Assembly: GCF_000152745.1 (NCBI RefSeq)
Contig: NZ_CH672428.1
Span: forward strand, 242,833 to 306,832
Length of the DNA stretch: 64,000 nt
Direction: 5' to 3'
From: Oceanicaulis sp. HTCC2633
GTDB taxonomy: Bacteria; Pseudomonadota; Alphaproteobacteria; Caulobacterales; Maricaulaceae
The translations under genes were made by a program, and so were the position numbers. Numbering within the stretch: the stretch's first letter is position 1; every line of letters begins with the position of its first letter. Positions 9,175 through 18,298 of this stretch are shown here, one piece after another. A model generated the notes under the pieces. The model saw only the letters and a list, made by a program, of their open reading frames with translations. It ran no database searches and was not told the DNA's origin.

Positions 9175-10448
9175 TCGCGATCTTTCTTCAGCATCCGGCC
9201 CTTGATGATGGCCGCCTCGCCGAACTTGGCGCGCGCCGCATCCATGGCGCGTTCGGCGGCGGCGCGTTTGAGCGCATTGGGATCGAGCAGATCGCCGGCA
9301 TCCGCGATGGCGGGCTCGAGCACCGAATACCCCGCGCCGATCAGCCGGTAGCGCACGCCGTCGGGCTCCTTGTCGAGCATGTCGCAGCTGATGCGATATA
9401 GCGTGTCCGCCAGCTGTGCGGGATCGGTGAGGGTGCGCCGTCGTGTGATCGTGCGAAACCTGTCGGTCTTGATCTTCAACGTCACCACGCGCCCGGCGAC
9501 GCCCTGGGCCTTCATCCGGTCAGCAACCTTCACGCAAAGCGGCCAGAGCCGGTCCTTGAGGACAGACTTGTCTGAGACATCATCATTGAAGGTCGTCTCG
9601 GCAGAGACCGATTTGCGCTCGCGCTCGGGGCTGACCTTGCGGTCATCCTGAGCGCGCGCCAGCCGGGCGAGCCGCAGACCGGAATCGCCGTACTTGCGCG
9701 CCAGATCGCCCTCAGACCGCCTGAGCACGTCAGACAGGGTGTAGAGCCCGTCCGCATTGAGTTTCTTGCCCAGCACGGGGCCCACGCCATAGACATCCCC
9801 CACCTTCATCTGCGCCAGGAAGGCTGGCGCGTCCGCCCGGCCGATCACAGAGAACCCGTTGGGCTTGTCGAGATCAGAGGCGGTCTTGGCGAGAAACTTG
9901 TTGAAGCTGAGGCCCACAGACACGGTAACCCCGACCTCGTTGAGGATGCGGCGTTGCAGGCGCAGCAAGGTCAGGGCGGGCGGGGCCCCGTGCAGCTTCT
10001 CCGTGCCCGACAGATCCAGAAAGGCCTCGTCTATGGAGAGCGGCTCCACAAGCGGGGTCACATCCTCCATCATGGCGCGGATGCGTTTGCCCTCGGCGGC
10101 GTAGACCGCCATGCGCGGGCGCACGACGACCGCATCGGGACAGGCTTTGAGCGCCTTGAACATGGGCATGGCTGACTTCACGCCATAAAGGCGCGCCACA
10201 TAGCAGGCGGTGGAGACCACGCCGCGCTTGCCGCCGCCGATGATCACCGGCTGGTCCTCGAGCTCGGGATTGTCGCGTTTCTCGACCGAGGCGAAAAAGG
10301 CGTCGCAGTCGATATGGGCGATCGCGAGCGTGTTGAGTTCGGCGTGATGCAGCACCGGACCGCGCCCGCATCGGGCGCATTTCGCACCGGGTGCAGCGGG
10401 CGCCAGACAGCTGCGGCAGTAGCCGGCATGTGCGGGAGAGGAAGACAT
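9171..10448 (-). CDS. dinB: DNA polymerase IV (DinB) with N-terminal Cys4 extension
   Basis: This Y-family translesion polymerase of 425 residues copies damaged DNA with low fidelity. Catalytic acidic residues are in AHIDCDAFFASVEKRD (about 44-59) and LSIDEAFLDLSG (about 141). The helix-hairpin-helix/thumb motif VYGVGPVLGKKL and a little-finger domain follow. A distinctive N-terminus carries YCRSC and KCARC (about residues 10-28), a four-cysteine pattern suggesting a small zinc ribbon that the E. coli enzyme lacks. The ATG overlaps the stop of the broken ROK gene by one base, so the two probably form one transcript. Confidence 0.93.
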   Translation of the reverse strand: MSSSPAHAGYCRSCLAPAAPGAKCARCGRGPVLHHAELNTLAIAHIDCDAFFASVEKRDNPELEDQPVIIGGGKRGVVSTACYVARLYGVKSAMPMFKALKACPDAVVVRPRMAVYAAEGKRIRAMMEDVTPLVEPLSIDEAFLDLSGTEKLHGAPPALTLLRLQRRILNEVGVTVSVGLSFNKFLAKTASDLDKPNGFSVIGRADAPAFLAQMKVGDVYGVGPVLGKKLNADGLYTLSDVLRRSEGDLARKYGDSGLRLARLARAQDDRKVSPERERKSVSAETTFNDDVSDKSVLKDRLWPLCVKVADRMKAQGVAGRVVTLKIKTDRFRTITRRRTLTDPAQLADTLYRISCDMLDKEPDGVRYRLIGAGYSVLEPAIADAGDLLDPNALKRAAAERAMDAARAKFGEAAIIKGRMLKKDRD

Positions 10449-11355
10449 CAGTTGTCATCCCATAGCCAGGCCGCGCCGCGCACGCCCGAGCTGTCGCCAT
10501 GAAGGGGCGTGCGGATTCGGGCGACCAGATCATCGCCGGAGAGCCAGTGCGGCAGACGTTTTGCGAGCGTGTCCGCAAATCCGTCCAGGTTCGACAGGCC
10601 GCCGCCCAGCACGATGACCTCCGGATCCACGATCTTGATCACGCTGGTCAGCGCGCGGGCGAATCGGTCCGCATGGCGGTCGAGACTGAGCTGGCAGGCC
10701 TTGTCGCCCAGTTTCGCTGCGGCGGCGATTTCCGGCGCGCTCAACGATCGCCCCGTCTGGCGCTCATGGTCACGCGACAAGGCGGGACCGGAACACCAGG
10801 CCTCCACGCATCCTGATCTTCCGCAATAACAGGCCGGGTCGGCCGCCCGCTCCTCAGCAGTCAGATAGGGCAGGGCCATGTGCCCCCATTCGCCAGCGCT
10901 TGCGTCCGCCCCTCTCACCAGCCTGCCGTTCAGGACGAGGCCGCCGCCCACGCCGGTTCCCGCAATGACGCCGAACATGCTCAGAGCGCCGGCGGCTGCA
11001 CCGTCCCGCGCCTCAGACAGGGCGAAGCAGTTGGCGTCATTGGCGCAGCGTACGGCGCGGTTCAGTCGCCGGGAGAGATCCTGATCAAGGGGACGGCCGT
11101 TCAATGCAATGAGATTGGAATGCCGCATCAGCCCGGTTCTGGGGCTGAGCGATCCGGGATGGCACAGGCCCACAGGCAGGGGGGTGACAGACCGGCTTCA
11201 CGTTCGACCTTCGTCACCAGGTCCGCGATGGCGTCCAGTGTTTCAAGATAGTCGCGAGATACGGGCGAGCGGCGACGCAAGACGCACGCGCCGCTGTCTT
11301 CAACCAGGGCCGCCTCGATTTTCGTGCCTCCGAGATCCACGCCTAAACGTAACAC
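10448..11355 (-). pseudogene. ROK family sugar kinase (fructokinase/glucokinase type), frameshifted
   Basis: Two overlapping frames together make one ROK kinase of about 302 residues. The N-terminal frame (11355 to 11128) has the phosphate loop LGVDLGGTKIEAALVE. The C-terminal frame (10448 to about 11173) has GVIAGTGVGGGLVLNG, GADASAGEWGH and the zinc-binding CYCGRSGCVE of ROK proteins. The break is at a run of six G on the plus strand (11179-11184). One added base restores a continuous ...SPPLPVGLCHPGS... product. This may be a real one-base deletion, a phase-variable tract or a sequencing error. If intact it would phosphorylate a hexose. Confidence 0.75.
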
Positions 11356-11533
11356 GTGTCGCCTCTTTTTGATCGCATCCGACGTTCATATCTTGTTCTA
11401 ATCGTCCTGCGAAGGCGGCGACTCATTCTTGATTAAGGAAAGTCGGGTTAAATGCACTCTGGATGGTCAAAACGCTCACGCTGCAAAGACGGCGGGGCGA
11501 ATTGGGGAAAGCGCGGTTATAATGCTGCAGGTC

Positions 11534-11899
11534 ATGTCCAAAAAAGTTCTGATCGTTGAAGACAACGAGCTGAACATGAAGCTCTTTCGTGATCTGCTCG
11601 AAGCGCACGGCTATGAGACCGTGCAGACCAGCGAAGGCCTCAAGGCGCTCGATATGGCGCGTGAGCACAAGCCGGATCTGATCCTCATGGATATCCAGCT
11701 GCCCGAAGTGTCCGGGCTGGATGTCACCAAATGGATCAAGAATGATGACGAATTGTCGGCCATTCCCGTGGTGGCCGTGACCGCATTCGCCATGAAGGGC
11801 GATGAGGAACGCATTCGTGAAGGCGGCTGCGAGGGCTATCTGTCCAAGCCGATCACGGTTGCCTCCTTCATCAAAACGGTTCGGGACTTTCTCGACTAG
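11534..11899 (+). CDS. divK: Single-domain response regulator DivK
   Basis: DivK is the essential cell-fate regulator of Caulobacter-type bacteria. When phosphorylated by DivJ and dephosphorylated by PleC it modulates DivL/CckA and so CtrA activity. The 121-residue product is a lone receiver domain with the acidic pocket VEDNE (residues 8-12), phospho-acceptor Asp53 in [10 protein letters not shown], switch Thr in [16 protein letters not shown] and Lys in YLSKPI. An in-frame region upstream is open, but the start at 11534 ([10 protein letters not shown]) gives the exact family length. It sits 12 bases before pleD. Confidence 0.95.
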   Translation: MSKKVLIVEDNELNMKLFRDLLEAHGYETVQTSEGLKALDMAREHKPDLILMDIQLPEVSGLDVTKWIKNDDELSAIPVVAVTAFAMKGDEERIREGGCEGYLSKPITVASFIKTVRDFLD

Positions 11900-11911
11900 A
11901 AGGAGACACGG

Positions 11912-13264
11912 GTGAGCGCGCGCATACTGGTCGTTGATGACATCGAGACGAACCGCCGCCTGCTGGAAGCACGCCTGACGGCTGAGTATTTCGATGTCTT
12001 GATGGCGCAGGACGGACCGACCTGTCTCGATCTGGCCCGGTGCGAGAAACCGGATGTGATCCTGCTCGACATCATGATGCCGGGCATGGACGGCTTTGAG
12101 ACCTGTCGCCGTCTGAAGGCGGACCCTGAAACCCGGCATATTCCTGTTGTGATGGTCACCGCGCTGGATCAGCGCTCGGACCGGATTCGCGGCCTGGAAG
12201 CCGGCGCAGACGAGTTTCTCACCAAACCGGTGGATGATGTGGCGCTGTTTGCACGGGTGCGCTCCTTGCTGCGCCTGACGAGCGTCATGGATGAATTGCG
12301 CCAGCGTGAGAGCAATGGCGTTGAGATGTTGCCCTTCGAGCCCGCCAATGGCGGCGGTCGCGTCATTGTGGCGGCGGCCGACCAGGCGGCCGCGCACCGC
12401 ATCGCCCGAGCCTTGCCCGCAACGCTGGATGCGCATGGTTATGGCGATCCCAAGATCGCCATTTCCCAGGCGCGTCACGCTGATCTTGTAATCGTTGATC
12501 TCAGCTCGCCGCGCTTTGACGGTTTGCGCCTGTGTGCGCGCATCCGCTCGGACGTGGACACACGGCAGGTGCCGCTTCTGGGCGTGGTCGACGAAATGGA
12601 CAAGCGCACCATGGTGCGCGCGCTCGATCTGGGCGTGAACGATGTGATTTCGCGCCCGCTCGATCCGGGCGAGCTGTCTGCGCGCAGCGCCACCCAGCTC
12701 AAGCGCAAGCGTTATGCGGATGCCCTGCGGGACCGTCTGGATGAAAGCCTTGAGATGTCGGTGCGCGATGCGCTGACCGGGCTGTTCAATCGTCGCTATA
12801 CAGTGTCGCGCCTGCGCCAGGCGCTCGATGGCCTGCGCGCCAATCATGAGCCGCTGACCACAGCGCTGATCGATATCGACCATTTCAAGCGGATCAACGA
12901 CACCTGGGGCCATAATGCCGGCGACCAGGTGCTCAAGGAGATCTGCGCCCGTCTGAACGAGCAGTTACGCGCCATCGATATTGCCGGCCGCTATGGCGGC
13001 GAGGAATTCCTGGTGGTGTTCTCCAACACCACTGCGCGCGAAGCCTGTGACGCCATGGAGCGGGCCCGTCTGGCGGTCTGCGCCACCCCCGTGACCCTGC
13101 GCGAGACCGGCGACATCATCAATGTCACCATGAGCGTCGGCGTGGCGGAAGCCTTCATGGACGATAGCGTCGAGGCGCTGATCGAGCGGGCGGACACGGC
13201 GCTTTATGACGCCAAGCGGTCCGGACGGAACCGGGTGATCGAGGCAAAACGAAAAGCCGCCTGA
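11912..13264 (+). CDS. pleD: Response regulator / diguanylate cyclase PleD
   Basis: PleD makes cyclic di-GMP at the stalked pole and drives the motile-to-sessile switch. The 450-residue protein has receiver domain 1 (1-120, phospho-acceptor Asp53 in LLDIMMPGMDG), a degenerate receiver-like adaptor (about 150-275) and a GGDEF domain (about 285-450). The GGEEF active site is at about 362-366 and the allosteric inhibition site RAID is at about 353-356, five residues upstream, so product feedback is expected. The start is GTG. Together with divK it forms the conserved divK-pleD operon. A strong terminator overlaps its stop codon. Confidence 0.96.
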   Translation: MSARILVVDDIETNRRLLEARLTAEYFDVLMAQDGPTCLDLARCEKPDVILLDIMMPGMDGFETCRRLKADPETRHIPVVMVTALDQRSDRIRGLEAGADEFLTKPVDDVALFARVRSLLRLTSVMDELRQRESNGVEMLPFEPANGGGRVIVAAADQAAAHRIARALPATLDAHGYGDPKIAISQARHADLVIVDLSSPRFDGLRLCARIRSDVDTRQVPLLGVVDEMDKRTMVRALDLGVNDVISRPLDPGELSARSATQLKRKRYADALRDRLDESLEMSVRDALTGLFNRRYTVSRLRQALDGLRANHEPLTTALIDIDHFKRINDTWGHNAGDQVLKEICARLNEQLRAIDIAGRYGGEEFLVVFSNTTAREACDAMERARLAVCATPVTLRETGDIINVTMSVGVAEAFMDDSVEALIERADTALYDAKRSGRNRVIEAKRKAA

Positions 13265-13280
13265 ACCAACAGGCGGCTTT
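13253..13280. terminator. Bidirectional terminator between pleD and rpmG
   Basis: A perfect eleven-base-pair stem (AAAGCCGCCTG / CAGGCGGCTTT) with a six-base loop overlaps the last codons of pleD. With A residues on one side and T residues on the other, it can serve pleD and also the convergent rpmG transcript. Confidence 0.75.
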
Positions 13281-13322
13281 CCTCAATCCGGATAGACCAA
13301 TAAATCGCGCTGAAGCGCAGAC

Positions 13323-13490
13323 TTACTTGATCTTGCCTTCTTTAAACTCGACGTGCTTGCGCGCGACCGGGTCGTACTTTTTCAGAACGAGTTTCTCGGT
13401 CATCGTGCGGGCGTTTTTCTTGGTCACGTAGAAATAGCCCGTGCCCGCCGTCGAGTTCAGGCGGATTTTGATGGTAGTCGGCTTGGCCAT
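13323..13490 (-). CDS. rpmG: 50S ribosomal protein L33
   Basis: A 55-residue ribosomal protein L33. The sequence [16 protein letters not shown] through [14 protein letters not shown] to the end VEFKEGKIK is the alphaproteobacterial form, without the zinc-binding cysteines of the C+ type. The open frame extends 14 codons upstream, but the internal ATG at 13490 gives the universally conserved start. It is the last gene of the minus-strand series from topA and faces pleD tail to tail. Confidence 0.96.
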   Translation of the reverse strand: MAKPTTIKIRLNSTAGTGYFYVTKKNARTMTEKLVLKKYDPVARKHVEFKEGKIK

Positions 13491-13577
13491 AGTCGCGCAC
13501 CCGTACACAAAAACTTGGCGCGCCAGACACAAGTCCGGCGCAACGAGCCGCGGAACATACTCGCGCCTGCGCTGCTG

Positions 13578-14753
13578 TCAATGCTGCGAACGCTGTTTGC
13601 TCAGTAGAGACAGAACGAAGTACAGCCCGGCCATCGCGGCGAAGGCGGCCATCAGGCCCCACGGATCTGCAATATCCATGGAAATGCCGCCCAGGGCCGG
13701 GCCCAGAAGCGAGCCCAGGCCATAGGCGAAGATGAAGGCTGCGTTGGCCGAGGCGAGGGCGCCGGGCTGAACGCGCTCCCCGATCATGGCGAGCCCGATG
13801 GTGTAGAAGGCGCTGCTGGCCCCCACAAAGAAGAAGACCATGGGGATGAGAAGCCACAGATTCGCGCCCGCGAGCCCCATGGCGACCGACAGAATCACGG
13901 CGCTCAGCGCCACACCCGACAGGGTGCGGTCCCGGCCGGTGCGATCGGCCAGCTTGCCGAGCGGGATCTGAAGGGCGATCGCTCCCAGGGCGCCTATGGC
14001 GACCAGCAGGCCCACGCCCTGTTCGGCGATGCCGATCCGCTCGGCGTAGACCGGCATGAGCGAGAAGACATTGGTTTCAAGTCCGCCGAAGACCAGCCCG
14101 GCCAGAATCGCCAGGGGCGCAAGCCGTCCGGCGCTCAGCAGGCTTTTAAGCCCGGCCTCGTCCGGACTGGGCGGTTTGATCTGAGGGCCCTTCAGAATGA
14201 GGATCGGAAGCGCGCCCAGCGCATAGATCACCCCGCCTGCGATCCAAGGCGTCCAGCCTTCCGATCCCAGTAGCGACAACAACAATCCGCCCGAGCCGAA
14301 ACCACCCGACAGCACGGTGGCGTAGACCGCCAGCAGGCTGGCGCGGCTTTCGGGTTTGGCCAGCTGATTGATCCACGTTTCGCTGGCGACGAAGATGATC
14401 GTCACCGACAGGCCCATGACAAAGCGTAGCCCGAACCAGACCAGGGGGTCGGGCATGGCCGGAAAGAGGACAAACCCTGCCGCCGTGATCAGTGCGCAGA
14501 TCACCACGGTCTGACGCGGCGGCGTGCGCGCCATCAGCGCCGGGATGAGCGGCGTCGCCAGAAGCGTTGAGAGTGCCGCGGCGGCGGCGTTCGTGCCCAC
14601 AATGGCGGCTGAGCCGGTCATGGCCTCGAGATTGAGCGCCACCAGCGGCATCAGCAGGCCGAAGCCGCATCCCGCGAGGGCGGCGCAGCAGATCGCCGCG
14701 ATCAGCGAGCGGGTGCGGGCAAGGTCTGGCGAGGTGAGGAAGCTGGCGATCAT
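13578..14753 (-). CDS. Major facilitator superfamily transporter
   Basis: A 391-residue integral inner-membrane protein with about twelve hydrophobic segments, the normal MFS layout. The first helix pair holds AAICCAALAGCGFGLLMPLVAL. The cytoplasmic loop between helices 2 and 3 is MARTPPRQTVV and the loop in the second half is LGKLADRTGRDR, the MFS A-like motif. FVASETWINQLAKPESRA is typical of the YcaD-like subgroup of drug or metabolite exporters. The substrate is not evident. It ends the Nudix gene string with an eight-base gap and precedes rpmG. Confidence 0.85.
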   Translation of the reverse strand: MIASFLTSPDLARTRSLIAAICCAALAGCGFGLLMPLVALNLEAMTGSAAIVGTNAAAAALSTLLATPLIPALMARTPPRQTVVICALITAAGFVLFPAMPDPLVWFGLRFVMGLSVTIIFVASETWINQLAKPESRASLLAVYATVLSGGFGSGGLLLSLLGSEGWTPWIAGGVIYALGALPILILKGPQIKPPSPDEAGLKSLLSAGRLAPLAILAGLVFGGLETNVFSLMPVYAERIGIAEQGVGLLVAIGALGAIALQIPLGKLADRTGRDRTLSGVALSAVILSVAMGLAGANLWLLIPMVFFFVGASSAFYTIGLAMIGERVQPGALASANAAFIFAYGLGSLLGPALGGISMDIADPWGLMAAFAAMAGLYFVLSLLSKQRSQH

Positions 14754-14761
14754 CGCCGGGC

Positions 14762-15370
14762 CTATAGCCGGACTTCCTGCCTTTGTCCCGCCCGGAATGA
14801 CACCATCAGCGGGCGCGGTCGTCCGCCCAGCGAGGCCAGGGCGGTTTCAGCAAAGACATTGAGCGCCTCATCCCTGAGCAGCTCGGGCGCTCTTTCAGGA
14901 TTGACCCAGGCGATGCGCTCTCCGCCCCTGCGCTTGACCGAGTTGGAGATGCGGGCGACAGGCGCGGTGAATACCCGGACATGGCGGCGCGTCTCTGCGT
15001 CAGCCGGATCGAGCGCGCGGCCCAGATAGGTCAGGCTGTCGCGGTCGGGCTGGAGATGGTGACGGGTCAGGCGCGCCCAGGGGTTTGTGCCCGGCACGTG
15101 CACATCAGACGCGAGCGGTCTTGCCAGAAGCTGGCCCAGCTCTTCAGACAGCGCGCGAATGGCGGCGTCCATATAGGCGCCGGTCTGCTTTTCGGGCGAT
15201 CCAAGGCGCTTGCGGGAGATCACGGGTCCGCCAAATGCGTCGAGGCCGTCGCCGCGCGCCGGCCGCGCCATCGGCAAGCCGTACCCGTTTTCCGTCCGCA
15301 CCAGCGCAATCTGGCGCGAATGCGGGTCGGCCAGCAGTATGGTCGCCATATTGATCGGGCGCCCGCTCAT
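14762..15370 (-). CDS. Degenerate Nudix-like protein
   Basis: A 202-residue protein that looks like a Nudix hydrolase relative. A glycine-containing stretch LDAFGGPVISRKR (about 43-55) is followed by AAIRALSEELGQLL (about 69-82), which aligns with the Nudix box R-E-x-x-E-E-x-G but carries Ala in place of the first Glu of the box core. The ATG overlaps the stop of the neighbouring true Nudix gene (ATGA), so the pair is translationally coupled. It may be a weakened or altered hydrolase, or a binding protein. Family placement is by motif and context. Confidence 0.6.
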   Translation of the reverse strand: MSGRPINMATILLADPHSRQIALVRTENGYGLPMARPARGDGLDAFGGPVISRKRLGSPEKQTGAYMDAAIRALSEELGQLLARPLASDVHVPGTNPWARLTRHHLQPDRDSLTYLGRALDPADAETRRHVRVFTAPVARISNSVKRRGGERIAWVNPERAPELLRDEALNVFAETALASLGGRPRPLMVSFRAGQRQEVRL

Positions 15371-16062
15371 AGGGTTTCAACCCTGGGACCGGATCGCGTG
15401 CTCTTCAGATAGCGCACGGGGCGGGCAGGGTCCTTGAGCCAGGCTTCAAGCTCGCCGATCACATATTGCGTGGCGATTGGCAGATCAAGCGTGTCGCGTT
15501 CGCTCAGGCCGACCCACCGCAAATCCTCAAGCTCGCCATTGCTGGTGAGGTCTACGGGGCCGTGTACATGCTCCACATCACAGGTGAAGAACCAGGCGTC
15601 GAACCGGCGCGGTCTCCGGGGAGGCGTGATGGCCCGGGTGATCACGTCCAGCGGCGCGGCGTTGGGCTGCGCGCCGGCCGCCTCGAACGGCGCCCAGGGC
15701 GCCTTGAAGGTGCAGGCGTCCTCCGCCGGCTTGCCCAGGATCAGACCGGTTTCTTCCGCCGTTTCGCGCAGGGCCGCCGCCGCCGCGGCGCGCGCGCGGC
15801 GTTCGGTCAGCACGCGCGTCATCACCGAGCGGGTCTTGTCATTGAGCTCTTCAGCCAGCGGCGCATAGCCGTCGGTGGGGTCCACGCGGCCGCCAGGAAA
15901 CACATATTTGCTGGGCATGAAGACATGTCCGGTCGAGCGCCGACCGAACAGGAGTTCTATCTCGCCATTCGCGCGCTGTCTGCGCAGCAGCAGCGAGGCG
16001 GCGAGTTTCGGGCGTGGACTGGTTTTAGGCGCTGTTTTCTTATCGTTTTTTGCGTCTGGCAT
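15367..16062 (-). CDS. Nudix hydrolase
   Basis: A 231-residue Nudix protein with a basic, probably disordered N-terminus. A core YVFPGGRVD (about 53-61) leads to the Nudix box ending in AALRETAEETGLI (about 95-107), with all metal-binding glutamates present. The set of motifs resembles the coenzyme A/NADH pyrophosphatase-like subgroup, but the substrate cannot be fixed. Its start overlaps the end of rnr by 23 bases, and its stop overlaps the next gene. In related alphaproteobacteria a Nudix gene commonly follows rnr. Confidence 0.88.
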   Translation of the reverse strand: MPDAKNDKKTAPKTSPRPKLAASLLLRRQRANGEIELLFGRRSTGHVFMPSKYVFPGGRVDPTDGYAPLAEELNDKTRSVMTRVLTERRARAAAAAALRETAEETGLILGKPAEDACTFKAPWAPFEAAGAQPNAAPLDVITRAITPPRRPRRFDAWFFTCDVEHVHGPVDLTSNGELEDLRWVGLSERDTLDLPIATQYVIGELEAWLKDPARPVRYLKSTRSGPRVETL

Positions 16063-18298
16063 TGTGTTTCTTTGCGCGCGGTGAGCCGCGGCGCTCGTAT
16101 TTGTCGCGCGGGCGTCCGCGCCCTTTGGGCGGTTTTCCTGATTCAGGCGGTGTTAGAATGTCGAATAACAGCCCGCCCGTCACGGGTGTCGCTTCATCCA
16201 GGCGCACTGTCACCAACATGCCCAGCCGATAGCGACCGCCCGAGCTTTGCCCGACAAGCGCATGGGCCGCCTCGTCGTGCATGTAGTATTCCTGACCGAG
16301 CCGAGAGACCGGGCACAGCCCGTCCGCGCCGGTTTCATGCAGGCGCACGAACAGCCCGAAGCGCGTCACGCCGGTGATCCGGCCTTCAAACTCCGTCCCC
16401 ACGCGATCAGCCAGCCAGGCGGCGATGAAGCGGTCCACCGCGTCACGTTCGGCGGCCATGGCGCGGCGTTCATTCGAGGTGGTGTCCTCGGCGATGCGCT
16501 GGAGCTGGCTACGCTCTTCATCGGTTTGGCCGTCCGAGCCCAGATTGTAGGCGCGGATCAGGGCGCGGTGCACGGTCAGGTCCGCATAGCGCCGGATGGG
16601 CGAGGTGAAGTGGGCGTATTTGGCCAGGTTAAGTCCGAAGTGGCCGATATTGTCGGTGTCATAGACCGCCTGGGACTGGCTGCGCAGCACCACCTCATTG
16701 ACCGTCTCGTAATGGTCGGTGGGCTGAGCCGCCTGCAGCAGGGTGTTGAAGCGCGACGGCGTCGGGCGCTCGCCGCGGGTCCATTTCAGGCCCACATGGG
16801 GCAGGAAATCCGCGAGGTTATCGAGCTTTTCAGAGCCCGGCTCATCGTGAATGCGGTAGATGAGGGGGCTGTGCTTGGCCTCCAGTGCCGTGGCGGCGGC
16901 CACGTTCGCCTGGATCATCATCTCTTCGATCAGCTTGTGCGCATCGAAGCGCTCGCGCAGGCGCACGCCCTGGACCCGGCCGTCCTCGCCCACGATCACC
17001 TTGCGTTCGGGCGCGTCGATCTCCAGCGGCTCGCGACGCTTGCGGGCTTGCCGCAATGCCTCATAGGCGCCCCAGAGCGGCTTGAGAACGTCCTCCAGCA
17101 GGGTTTCCGCCTTGCCCGTGCCGTTTCCGTCAATGGCGGCCTGCGCTTCTTCATAGGCCAGCTTGGCGGCGGACCGCATCCAGCCGCGAATGAAGCGGTG
17201 ACCGATCTGATTGCCATTGCGGTCAAAAACCATGCGCACGGCCAGACACGGGCGTTCCTCGCCCTCGCGCAGCGAGCACAGATCATTGGACAGGCGCTCG
17301 GGCAACATGGGCACCACCCGGTCCGGCAGATAGACCGAGACGCCGCGATTGCGCGCGCCCTTGTCGAGCGGGCTGGCGGGCGTGACATAGGCGGCGACAT
17401 CGGCGATGGCGACGATCACGATCCAGCCATCCGGATTCTTCGGATCGTCATCGGGCGCCGCCCAGACCGCATCGTCATGGTCGCGAGCGTCAGCCGGGTC
17501 GATGGTGACAAGCGGTATGTCGCGCAGATCCTCTCGATTGCCCATGGTGACGGGCTCGATGGCATCGACCTGCTTGAGTTCGGCATCCAGAAAGCCATCG
17601 GGCACGCCGTGTTCGGCCATGGCGATGATGGAGCCGGCGCGAGCGCTGTCAGCCCGGCCCACGACTTCATCGATCATGGCCGTCTTGAGACCATGACGAC
17701 GCTCGGACGCGATGCGCACGATGACGAGATCGCCATCCTGAGCCTTGCTGGTCTCGCCACGGGCCGGCACCAGTTCGTGACGGGCGCGTCGATCGACCGG
17801 GACCAGACGCGCCGGGCCGCGGGTATTGTCGCGCAACACGCACAGAATGCGGTGCGCGGACTGGCCCAGCTTCTTGATGACGCTGGCTTCGTAGCCCTCT
17901 TCGTCCTTGAGCGGGGCAAGCCGTGCGAGAATCTTGTCGCCCACGCCCGCAGCGGGGCCGCGCGTACGTTCGCCGGGCTTGAGGATGATTTTCGGGCCTT
18001 GCAGCTCAGGCTTCACCGGCTGGCAGAGGAACTCGCCATCCACATCGCGGTCGATCACTTCCAGCACCGTGACCGCCGGCAGCTGGTCGGCCATTTCATA
18101 GGCCTTCTGCTCATTCTTGCGGATCTCGCCGCCATCCTCGAGCTCGCGCAAAGCGAGCTTGAGGCCGGACCGCTGGTCGCCCTTCAGTCCCAGAGCCTTG
18201 GCGAGTTCACGCTTGGTGAAGCGTCCTTCGCCCAGCCGGATCGCCTCGTGAAGGGCGTCCTTGGTGAAACCAAAGCGGGCGTATGGATCTTCGTTCAA
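16040..18298 (-). CDS. rnr: Ribonuclease R
   Basis: RNase R is a processive 3'-5' exoribonuclease that degrades structured RNA, including rRNA and mRNA fragments. The 752-residue protein has an N-terminal helix-turn-helix-like domain (FTKRELAKALGLKGDQRSG), cold-shock-like domains and the RNB catalytic domain with TIDPADARDHDDAVWA (metal-binding aspartates) and HFTSPIRRYADLTVHR. A C-terminal S1 domain (EGRITGVTRFGLFVRL) is followed by a basic tail GRGRPRDKYERRGS. The start codon overlaps the topA stop by four bases. It is followed by the Nudix gene. Confidence 0.95.
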   Translation of the reverse strand: MNEDPYARFGFTKDALHEAIRLGEGRFTKRELAKALGLKGDQRSGLKLALRELEDGGEIRKNEQKAYEMADQLPAVTVLEVIDRDVDGEFLCQPVKPELQGPKIILKPGERTRGPAAGVGDKILARLAPLKDEEGYEASVIKKLGQSAHRILCVLRDNTRGPARLVPVDRRARHELVPARGETSKAQDGDLVIVRIASERRHGLKTAMIDEVVGRADSARAGSIIAMAEHGVPDGFLDAELKQVDAIEPVTMGNREDLRDIPLVTIDPADARDHDDAVWAAPDDDPKNPDGWIVIVAIADVAAYVTPASPLDKGARNRGVSVYLPDRVVPMLPERLSNDLCSLREGEERPCLAVRMVFDRNGNQIGHRFIRGWMRSAAKLAYEEAQAAIDGNGTGKAETLLEDVLKPLWGAYEALRQARKRREPLEIDAPERKVIVGEDGRVQGVRLRERFDAHKLIEEMMIQANVAAATALEAKHSPLIYRIHDEPGSEKLDNLADFLPHVGLKWTRGERPTPSRFNTLLQAAQPTDHYETVNEVVLRSQSQAVYDTDNIGHFGLNLAKYAHFTSPIRRYADLTVHRALIRAYNLGSDGQTDEERSQLQRIAEDTTSNERRAMAAERDAVDRFIAAWLADRVGTEFEGRITGVTRFGLFVRLHETGADGLCPVSRLGQEYYMHDEAAHALVGQSSGGRYRLGMLVTVRLDEATPVTGGLLFDILTPPESGKPPKGRGRPRDKYERRGSPRAKKHNARRKKR

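Noticed and set aside
11432..11450. TTAA-N11-TTAA before divK as a CtrA site
   Set aside because: CtrA full sites have a seven-base spacer; eleven bases put the half-sites on the wrong helical phase. It could still be chance or another factor's site.
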